This document shows, one piece after another, positions 55,265-62,983 of a stretch of DNA of 64,000 bases. Within the stretch, counting starts at the first letter, position 1. Each line of letters starts with the position of its first letter. The stretch lies in assembly GCF_913058315.1 (NCBI RefSeq), contig NZ_CAJXQY010000008.1, forward strand, positions 1 through 64,000, read 5' to 3'. The DNA comes from an uncultured Alteromonas sp. (GTDB lineage Bacteria; Pseudomonadota; Gammaproteobacteria; Enterobacterales; Alteromonadaceae). The position numbers were made by a program, and so were the translations under genes. Below the pieces are notes generated by a model. That model saw only the letters and a program-made list of their open reading frames with translations. It was not told the origin of the DNA and ran no database searches.

Positions 55265-55798
55265 GTGACATCCAATCAGACTCAAAATGAAACATGGCGG
55301 CTTGTAAAAGTGGCCAGTTCAACGATACGCCCATTTGGTGTTGTCGCGCTATTATTCGGTCTGATAGCGATACTAGGGTATCTAAGCGCATTTGAGGAGT
55401 TCTATCGTCCTATAGCATATGGCTCTGCAACTCATCCTTTAACGGCATTAACAATTTCTGCTATTGGTATCGCGCTATACTGCAATATTAAGCGACCACC
55501 ACAAATCGCTCTGCAACGCTTCTTTTCACTCTTAGCTATCGGTATTTGTTTAAGCAGAGCCACCGAAATCTTGTTTGAATCAGAATTTACCCATCACTTT
55601 GTGCCGTTTCAGGGAGTGGTGTCGCAAGAACTTGCGTTAGGAAAACATAATAGCATGGGACTCAATACCGCCATAATGTTAGGTGGGCTGGGCTTATCCA
55701 TTTTACTTGCATCGCTTAAGCAACCCATTCTTTCACAGTTTATTGTTTCCATGGCTGTCCTACGTTTTGAGGAGCTAAATCCACAAATAAATATTTAA
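55265..55798 (+). pseudogene. Membrane sensor domain fragment, truncated at the transposon end
   Basis: A GTG at 55265 starts a 177-residue frame with four or five membrane helices (VVALLFGLIAILGYLSAFEEF, THPLTALTISAIGIALY, LLAIGICLSRATEIL, MGLNTAIMLGGLGLSILLASL). The layout and the phrases ATHPLTALT and MGLNTA resemble the N-terminal membrane part of GGDEF or kinase proteins. After residue ~165 (FIVSMAV) it runs into an unrelated tail and a stop, 43 bases before the Tn3 transposase stop codon on the other strand. So the rest of this gene was probably displaced by insertion of the Tn3-family element. A short stand-alone membrane protein is the alternative. Confidence 0.65.
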
Positions 55799-55840
55799 GC
55801 TATTGTTTTTATGTTATTTTATATGGCGTTTTTAATTTCA

Positions 55841-58800
55841 TCAAAGTATCAACTTCATCATCTGATTAAACGTAGAATCAAATGCGCTCCGCGAATCTTC
55901 TGTAAATTCATAGGTGCCAAGGAAATTAATATGCGCCCAAGCAATGACCGACCCAGAACTGATTGATTCAATTAGTTGCTTCCTCTCTGCTTGCTCCTTT
56001 ATCTTCAAACAATGATCTGAAAGAAAAAGATAATTCCATAAAATCACCATGTTTCTGAGCAATGCATTACATGTCGCAGCAATTGTCATACCTTCACTCG
56101 TACCAGTTTGGATTTTTCCACCTCTACCAAAAAAAATTTTTTTAGCGAGCGACTGTCCAAGTTCTACCCTGGTGAGTTGTTTGTTGATGCGCTGTCTTAA
56201 ATGTTCATCATCTACGTACTTTAGAATGAAGTGTGTTTTCAACAAGCGACCAAATTCCTTAAATGCTCTGTAAAGCGCACTATCACGTTCACTTGCGGAT
56301 AGTGTTTTAAGCATTTGAGCTGGACTACAACGACCCAGTTTCATTGATACCATTAGCCTTAATATATCGTCCCAGTGTTCTAAGATAAGCTTTTTATTGA
56401 TTTGTTTTTTAGGGCAAAGTGGGGAGTTTGCATTGTCTCGCATTGACTTTAAATTGAAGCCATAAAGTCTTTGTCGCCATACATTTTTAATTCTGGGAGC
56501 AAATGATACTCCGCAAAGATGTAACCCCGCAAAAGTGGCATCTGTATAACCATGTGTGTCGGTTGAATGCAGGTGTTTATCAATTTCTTCCATTGAGAGA
56601 ATATCCTTGCTATTTATTAGACCTTCTAGAACATAAGGAGCTTCTCTATCAGAGGACGTCATGACATTTACACAGAATAGACTCTGCTTTTCATCTAGAA
56701 AACTATTTATACTGACACCCTGTTCTTTGCCATAGTACTTATAGGAAAAATTCGCTAGAAGTGAATTAACGCTAACAACGACTTTTGTTGCGTCACTCAC
56801 CGAATGTAGTACGCCTTTTATATCGCTATAAACTGTGGGCAGTGGTAATGACTGAATTGTTGCCACTAATCTATCATTTGCTTTCTTAAGATTATTGAGT
56901 GTTATCCAGTTTTTTTCAGTATCAATAAGGGCCTTTTCGGAAAAAACTTTAGTAGCCCTAGCTAGCCCATAATGTCCAAGATTAGTACCTAGGCTCAAAA
57001 TGGTTGCGAATAAAAGTTTTCTGTTCACATCAGTTTTGCCACCTTTCGCTCTGCGATTGGTAAAGCATTGAAAAAATTCTGAGTGTCTATCAGCTTCAAA
57101 CATAATCTCTTGCAACGAAACACCCTTAGCTCCTTGAAGCAGCTGAGGAATGACTTTTTCAACACTGAAATTTGCCTCAAGGTCTTTGACTCTCCATCCA
57201 TCTCCTTCATCTGGAACAAAGAATGGGTTTTCACCAGTGTCAATTCGCTTGTTGGATTCAATGAAACCTTCACATACAGCCTTCCCAATCTTGTTTAACT
57301 CTGCCTCACCATCAGAAAAGTGAAGCATGTTTGTCGCTTTCATTAGTCTAATTTTGTTATTAGCCCATTCGTCATCAGATATTAGGTAATGTGGTGCATG
57401 CTTATATTTGTATGAGTGAAAAATTGTAATGCTGCGTTCCTTGAGGGCTTTGCACAGTGAAAGCATAAGTAGGATCCGAAATTTATCGACTTTTGAGTAT
57501 TCATCATCTGCCAAAAGTGATGCCTTATCTGCTGCCGATAAAAAATCGATAGGCGATGACTCATCAATGTCTTTAAAATTCTGCTTGAATAATTTTATTC
57601 CCTCTAAAAGACTTTGATTTCTGGACGTGCTATCAAATTCTATTTGTCTAATAAGTGGACCCAATTCACGTTGAATTTGTTGCGCATTTTTAAAAAGAGC
57701 ATGGTAAAAATCAACTTGTTTCAGTTGATTATTGAGACTAGTGTCGACCCGCTCCAATGTTTCATCAAAATCTGAGTTTTGGCTTTCGAAAAAAGCAAGT
57801 ATGAGTTGCCTGATTTGCTCCTTAGCTTGCGCATCAGACAAGGTGCGGTCGCTTGTCAATACCAAAATTTTGTTGAGAACCTTTTTCAGTTCTTTGGCAG
57901 TTAAAATAATAGTTTTATTATCTTCGTTTAATTTTTGTCGCCCTTCGTCTAGCTTTTTTCTCTCCGTTGATTTTGCCTTGTTCATATGTCCTATCATCAC
58001 TTTAATAATCGCATCTGCTGATGCATCGTGACGTTGGTAGAGTTGATCTTTTATAAATGCGCAATGGAGTAAGAGGTTGTTTGATGTAAGCCTGAGTTTT
58101 TTTAAGTTTTTTACATCTGTATTCTTTACTGTTTGAGCGAACTGCTTTACAGCATCGTCTGTCAGACCTAGTTTGTTCAATAATGGTTGTAAAACATCAA
58201 AATAGGACCTGTATAACTCAAGCATACGGGCATTTGTGTTTAAACTGCGTTGAGTATGTGCCTGGTCAATGTTTTTAAGTTCTCTTGCGCTGTACTGCTC
58301 ACCGTATTCATCTAAAAAGTCACTGAGCGCATTTTTTTGAGTAGCTGTGATGTTGTTATCGAGCTTTTGCTTTATCGCATTATCAAAGTTTTTGAAGCAA
58401 CTTGTGATTATTTCTATTAACTTAGACAACGACGGAATTTCGATCCTACTCTGCCAACAAAAAGCTACCAAAGAGAACAATACATCTTCCTTATTTTGCT
58501 GAACCGCAACTAAGTTATCAGCATAATCCCGCATTGACGTTAAAGTATCGTCGCTTAGTGGACGCCAATTTAGTTGTGCAAGGATCATTTTTTTGTGTGC
58601 AGCCATTATATGAGGCTTGTACTCGTCCATTGAAATGGTTTCAGAAATACTGAGTGACTTTTTAGCACTTTTTATATCTGAACTATCGAATCGACTGGGG
58701 CTGAAGAATTGCCCTTTTTTGTGAAAGTAAGCACGCATTACGAGAAAGCCAACCTTATTTACCGGAGAACTTATTTTATTGAGTAATTTTCGAGTTCCAG

Positions 58801-58900
58801 TATCGATGAGAAACAGGACGTCCTTGTCTTCTTTGTTTAATTTAGGTATGTTTTTGAATGCTCGTTCGCGCGCAGCAGAGAGTATTTTTAGCTCAGGCAT
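55841..58900 (-). mobile_element. tnpA: Tn3-family transposase gene
   Basis: The protein has 1019 residues, the usual length for Tn3-family TnpA. The N-terminal DUF4158-like region precedes a long helical middle and the RNase-H-like catalytic end. The DDE residues fit at D703 (VSDATK), D781 (STDTHGYTDA) and E913 (TRVELGQ), and KKIFFGRGGKI and CNALLRNMVILWN are also family motifs. The whole frame is intact, so it may still be active. No resolvase gene or clear 38-bp terminal inverted repeats could be picked out by eye. It transcribes toward the truncated membrane sensor gene, so the left transposon end probably lies near 55760-55800. The region has lower GC than the core. Confidence 0.9.
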
Positions 58901-59069
58901 GATCTGCTCTTATAACCATTAAGTGTTACTAATTAATTTTATATAACCATGTTTCGATTTTTATGCTTTGTACAAAACATAAAAATTAAATTTTCGTTAT
59001 TAAAAAGCGGTGCATTAGCTCAGTTAGCTATATGCATTTATTTTTTTTTGTATTTACAACTGTCGGGTG

Positions 59070-59894
59070 ATGATGACCACGCCTACTAATGAACTTTATC
59101 AACCGCTCGTAGATGCATACGACCATTTCAATCAAACACTTTTTCACGAAAAATTACCAGCGGTTATTTTTACGTTACAAAGGAAAAAAAATGTAGCAGG
59201 GTTCTTTGCTGCTCAGCGATGGGGAAACATTGAGGGTGGAAAATGCAATGAGATTGCAATTAACCCATCTTATTTTGCTAACTCTAGGATCATTGAAGTA
59301 TTTCAAACGTTAGTGCATGAGATGGTTCACGCTTGGCAATTTCATAATGGAACGCCTTCTACAGGCCACTATCACAACAAAGAATGGGCTCAAAAAATGA
59401 TTGAGATTGGATTAATGCCTTCAACTACAGGTGAACCAGGTGGTGATATTGTGGGTCGTCAAATGGGCGATTTTATAATAAAGGAAGGTGCATTTTTGAG
59501 AGAAGCAAGAGTTCTCATAGAAAACCCTCAATTCTCCTTAATGTGGGTGGATAGGCTTGCTCTGCCTCGGCTGTCAGAACCTGTTATAGCCGACTTAAAG
59601 ATGAATAAGCAGGATGGGATAAAACCGGAACCCAATAAAGACGAATTACAAGCGTTAGCTAATTCTGCTTGTGAGTCTGAATCGCTGTATAGTTACTTCA
59701 GCGCTATAACAACCGAACAAGACAAACCAGCCAATGAATCACTGCCTAGTGACTTTTTTATCTCTAACAGTGAAGTCGCTAGGAAACCTTCTCGTTACAA
59801 ATATGAATGCCCCAACTGCAGCACTAAAATATATGGGAGGCTGGGTCTCAACATAATGTGCTGCGACTGTAACACAAAGTTTGTCAGTGATTAA
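59070..59894 (+). CDS. SprT-like zinc metalloprotein with C-terminal zinc ribbon
   Basis: The protein has 274 residues, read from ATG at 59070; GTG 59067 and ATG 59073 are alternatives. The N-terminus is the SprT-like domain: YDHFNQTLFHEKLPAVIFTLQRKK, CNEIAINPSYF and the zinc helix LVHEMVHAWQFHNG with H83, E84 and H87, plus GHYHNKEWAQKM supplying the third histidine. The end has two CxxC pairs (YECPNCSTKIYG and CCDCNTKF), a zinc ribbon. SprT/Spartan proteins cleave DNA-crosslinked proteins; this plasmid/transposon-associated branch is uncharacterised. It lies in the island next to the Tn3 transposase, in the opposite direction. Confidence 0.88.
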   Translation: MMTTPTNELYQPLVDAYDHFNQTLFHEKLPAVIFTLQRKKNVAGFFAAQRWGNIEGGKCNEIAINPSYFANSRIIEVFQTLVHEMVHAWQFHNGTPSTGHYHNKEWAQKMIEIGLMPSTTGEPGGDIVGRQMGDFIIKEGAFLREARVLIENPQFSLMWVDRLALPRLSEPVIADLKMNKQDGIKPEPNKDELQALANSACESESLYSYFSAITTEQDKPANESLPSDFFISNSEVARKPSRYKYECPNCSTKIYGRLGLNIMCCDCNTKFVSD

Positions 59895-59965
59895 CCAAAA
59901 CTCTTTATTTTATAGTGGTAAAAATTGGTATTCTCACAACACAATGAACAACTTTAAGTGAGGGT

Positions 59966-60370
59966 ATGAAATTCGCAGCAGAATATTATGAATTGACCGG
60001 TACTAAACTAGGGCGCTCAGTCATGGAAGAAATCAAAACTGGGTTACCTTCTAGTTCTGCTCGGGTAATAGGGGATTTACTATCGTTAACAAGTCAGGAA
60101 ACAGTCTGTTTACTGTCAACGTCGCTAACTTTGCATAATAAAAAGAATGGTGTGTTAAGTACAATCAGTAGCGATAAAGCACTTTTTATAATGCGCGTGA
60201 TTCTGCGTGCCGAAGATATTTTTGGAGATCGAAATCATCTTAAAACGTGGATACGCACTCCAAACATAACCCTCAGTAATCAACAGCCATTACATCTACT
60301 TCACTTTTCAATTGGAGTTGAATCGGTATTGGACAGCTTGCTTCGTCAGAAATACTCATTTGTTGTTTGA
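59966..60370 (+). CDS. Xre/ParS (MbcA)-type antitoxin, no toxin adjacent
   Basis: The protein has 134 residues. The second half matches the antitoxin toxin-binding domain (DUF2384/MbcA-ParS-Xre): IMRVILRAEDIFGDRNHLKTWIRTPNITLSNQQPLHLLHFSIGVESVLDSLL. The N-terminal half gives a helical region that would carry DNA binding or dimerisation. The usual partner, a RES-domain NAD-degrading toxin, should follow on the same strand, but the next gene is on the opposite strand 91 bases away and is not a RES protein. So this is a solitary antitoxin or one that lost its toxin. Such antitoxins can be passengers of Tn3-family elements. Confidence 0.78.
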   Translation: MKFAAEYYELTGTKLGRSVMEEIKTGLPSSSARVIGDLLSLTSQETVCLLSTSLTLHNKKNGVLSTISSDKALFIMRVILRAEDIFGDRNHLKTWIRTPNITLSNQQPLHLLHFSIGVESVLDSLLRQKYSFVV

Positions 60371-60461
60371 AGAATGATTTACCGTTTAGGTACCTAGTTC
60401 CTATCAATTTTTTTAAGTTGTGCGAATTATTAAAAAGTCTAATCGCTCGTTTGCAACCAGA

Positions 60462-61421
60462 TTATTCCGCCATTACTTTTTCCCACCTATGCTGACAATA
60501 TCCGCATTTCCCCCCATTCCATTGATCATCAAGTCGCAGTCCCTCGCCACAAATCTCGCAGCTTGTGTGTTCCATTTCGTACTCGCAAGCGACGCATTTG
60601 CCTTCCGAATAAATAAATGTCTCTTTATCACAGCTCAAACAGGTATCGTAAGGTGAATCACCGCCATCCATCACACTTTGTATTGCTTCCCCTCCAAGAG
60701 AGTCATCAATGCATTGCTCGATCACATCATCAAAATCAAATTCTTGTTTACAAGACCTACATCGCAAACCGATACAACTATAATGTTCGTCACTATCTGG
60801 CGCCTCGATAAGAGATGAATGACAATTTGTACACCTTAGATATTTTATTGAATCCACTACAGTCGGATAAACCCAGTCCACTTTATCAAGGCTCATTCGA
60901 CATGATTTCTCTTCGGCTGCATAGATTTCACTCACGCTAAGTAACACTGACCAGGCATCTGGGCCTAAGACCTCCTGAGGATCCAATTTAAGTTGATCTG
61001 ACAAAAAGTCACGAATAAGTAAAAATGACTTGGCAATAATTTCTCTCACAGTATCAGGCGATTTAGATGTGTAGTAATGCTCTAAATCATTACGAAGCCT
61101 ATTTATTTCGTCAAATCTAGACCAATCTACTTCTACTTTTAAGCTTTTAAATCTTTCCTTTATGTTTTGTACATCTACTGTTTTGTGACCTTTCCCTTCA
61201 AATTTAATCGTTCCATCTTCTGTGGATACAGGACGTATATTTTGTTTAATTAACAGTTCTTTATTATCCTCTGGCGATAATTGGCATAACTTTTCTTTGT
61301 AGAGTAATAAAATTCCAGCCGAGATGTTTCTCACAGCTGAAATATTCCGCCTATTGTCATTCGCCTGATGGTCTTCAAGGCCAATTTGTATTGAATCAAT
61401 TGCATTTTTTATAATTGTCAT
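60462..61421 (-). CDS. HEPN-motif protein with C-terminal zinc ribbons, unrecognised
   Basis: The protein has 319 residues. The N-terminal ~190 are helical and contain RNDLEHYY, the R-N-x3-H form of the catalytic motif of HEPN RNases, after a long helix (NRRNISAVRNISAGILLLYKEKL) typical of that fold. The second part has several CxxC pairs: RCTNCHSS, RCRSCKQEF, CLSCDKE, CVACEYE, CEICGEG and CGYCQHRW, which look like three zinc ribbons. I do not recognise a named family. HEPN proteins are RNA-cutting toxins of many defence systems; the ribbons could bind nucleic acid or a partner. It has no obvious antitoxin (such as an MNT nucleotidyltransferase) beside it. Its stop lies 91 bases from the antitoxin stop, convergent. 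Confidence 0.65.
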   Translation of the reverse strand: MTIIKNAIDSIQIGLEDHQANDNRRNISAVRNISAGILLLYKEKLCQLSPEDNKELLIKQNIRPVSTEDGTIKFEGKGHKTVDVQNIKERFKSLKVEVDWSRFDEINRLRNDLEHYYTSKSPDTVREIIAKSFLLIRDFLSDQLKLDPQEVLGPDAWSVLLSVSEIYAAEEKSCRMSLDKVDWVYPTVVDSIKYLRCTNCHSSLIEAPDSDEHYSCIGLRCRSCKQEFDFDDVIEQCIDDSLGGEAIQSVMDGGDSPYDTCLSCDKETFIYSEGKCVACEYEMEHTSCEICGEGLRLDDQWNGGKCGYCQHRWEKVMAE

Positions 61422-61423
61422 AA

Positions 61424-61672
61424 TTACTCAACTTTTCTGTCTTTCCCTGACGACGCACGTCGTTTTCGCTCAACCTGGACATAAACGGTATCGGTAGTGG
61501 CACTGCTAGAGTGCCCTAAATCTTCGGATAAATCTTTCAGTGGACGATCTCTTTCAATCTCCATACTGGCTTTTCCTAAACAAAACTTATTTTTTACGCA
61601 TAGCAAATGAGAATTATTACCAATAATGGTATTTAACTCATAAATGGCTGTTTTCGAGACGTCAAAATACAT
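61424..61672 (-). pseudogene. Remnant of a tyrosine recombinase/integrase (C-terminus)
   Basis: The last ~37 residues of this frame read DLSEDLGHSSSATTDTVYVQ...RKRRASSGKDRK, the C-terminal end of phage-type integrases: a histidine-containing LGHSS and the catalytic tyrosine in TVYVQ. The catalytic Arg and the rest of the core are absent, and the upstream part (YFDVSKTAIYELNTIIGNN...) has no integrase match I can see. Its start region overlaps the end of the YkgJ gene on the same strand in another frame. It is best read as the scar of an integrated element. Only the tail is strongly supported. Confidence 0.7.
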
Positions 61673-62231
61673 CTCTAATCTCCAACAATGAAGGCCTACC
61701 ACTCTCAACTCTAATCAAATCATAAGACTTATTTATTTCAGTAAAGGAAAGTAGTGGAAAAGAATATTCAAAGGCGTTTTCAGGCTTACACCATTCATTC
61801 GTTTCAGTCATGGTAACGTGTCTTCTGCATACAAAAGGCCGAGTATCATAAATAGAGCAGGCACCATCTTTGAGAAACGGACATGGCGTAAACTTACTGC
61901 GTTCTTGTTTCAGTATTATTGGTTTTCTTTTTATCCCAGAACTGTTTTCAATATTCTGTATTTCAATCTCCGACACCTTGACTGGATAAGTGCAGCAGTG
62001 GTTACAGCCTTTAGCGCAGGGCGTAAACTTCTCAACATGTGCAGATAAATCATCCATTAAGGCATATAACCTGTTGAGTTTTTTCAACACTGGCATATTA
62101 GCTTTGGTTAATCGTTTTGCTATTTTGGCTTCTTTTTGGCTCAATACAGACGGAAGAGAATCTGAAAAATTTTTGAAATTAGTTTTGGCTACTTTATTGG
62201 CTTCTTCATAAGTTTGATCTTGGTTTGGCAT
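61662..62231 (-). CDS. YkgJ family cysteine-cluster protein
   Basis: The protein has 189 residues and the YkgJ (zinc- or iron-chelating, CxxxCC) pattern: FTPCAKGCNHCCTYPVKVSEIEIQNI, then CPFLKDGACSIYDTRPFVCRRH with further cysteines and CKPENAF. An AAGGAA ribosome site precedes the ATG at 62231. The family may bind a metal or iron-sulfur cluster; no reaction is established. It overlaps the integrase remnant at its 3' end, so it was joined to that scar by rearrangement. Complete by length for the family. Confidence 0.85.
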   Translation of the reverse strand: MPNQDQTYEEANKVAKTNFKNFSDSLPSVLSQKEAKIAKRLTKANMPVLKKLNRLYALMDDLSAHVEKFTPCAKGCNHCCTYPVKVSEIEIQNIENSSGIKRKPIILKQERSKFTPCPFLKDGACSIYDTRPFVCRRHVTMTETNEWCKPENAFEYSFPLLSFTEINKSYDLIRVESGRPSLLEIRDVF

Positions 62232-62329
62232 GTACTATTCCTTGTTATAACGATACATCGTTTTAACTGTGAATATATACAGTGATACGTTAAAATCACA
62301 AGTACTAAAAGAATTAATTACTTACGGTT

Positions 62330-62968
62330 ATGATTAAAGTAGTAAATATTTCCGAAACAAGTCCCAGTGAAATCATAGAACATGTTAATGCGCATGGCAT
62401 TTTGGCTATTCATGGCGGGAGGCTAGAGGTTCGAAATGCTCTTAATCAAGCAAAAGAGTTAGCAAATCCAGAAAACTCAAATGAATATGTGTTTGGTCTG
62501 ACTTTCAATCACGACAAAACAGAGCTCGGGCACCCGCACAATCCAAACATATACACCCTCGAACATGCAAAAAATCTCGCCATCCCTGCCTTTAAACGAG
62601 ATGACTTAAAAAAGATTCATCCTAAAGAAGACATTCCGCCCAACACAATCACATCAGACCAACAGGACCCCCTGCGTAAGTTGGTAAAACAAATAGAGAG
62701 TTTGGAAAAAATGGAAACTGTCGGCACCGGTGAAGAGCCTTGGGAAATTTGGGACCAATTGTCAGTTTATTGTGATGCGATTAAGACGGAGGGTAGGGCC
62801 CGCTACAAAAACATAGCCATGGACAATTTTGACAAAGGCCACTCGTTTTTGCTCACTTGGTTGGTTCAATTGCTGCAGAACAACATTGCATCACTAAAAA
62901 GAACGAGTGAATTTATTGGCTATTCCCGAAATAGAACGATTTGTCATCTGATAACCACATTCATCTAA
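62330..62968 (+). CDS. Unrecognised protein, first gene of an island unit
   Basis: The protein has 212 residues, is mostly hydrophilic, and has no membrane segment or signal. The start MIKVVNISETSPSEIIEHVNAHGILAIHGGRLEVRNALNQAKEL is alpha/beta in appearance. The middle is charged (IHPKEDIPPNT) and the end is helical (FLLTWLVQLLQNNIASLKRTSEFIGY). I find no family signature. The next gene starts 15 bases after its stop, so the two are likely co-transcribed and may act together. The base composition is AT-rich, like the rest of the island. The odd C-terminal end (NRTICHLITTFI) leaves open a small truncation. Confidence 0.6.
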   Translation: MIKVVNISETSPSEIIEHVNAHGILAIHGGRLEVRNALNQAKELANPENSNEYVFGLTFNHDKTELGHPHNPNIYTLEHAKNLAIPAFKRDDLKKIHPKEDIPPNTITSDQQDPLRKLVKQIESLEKMETVGTGEEPWEIWDQLSVYCDAIKTEGRARYKNIAMDNFDKGHSFLLTWLVQLLQNNIASLKRTSEFIGYSRNRTICHLITTFI

Positions 62969-62983
62969 ACCCGCTAACACACA

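Noticed and set aside
55760-55800. Possible left terminal repeat of the Tn3 element ending in TAAG
   Set aside because: Only a short stretch (TTAGCTC in inverted form) matches the other side near 59015; no 38-bp pair can be aligned by eye, so not annotated.
59007-59030. Partial tRNA
   Set aside because: Only the 5' D-arm-like part is present and no anticodon or T-arm follows, so not annotated as a tRNA gene.
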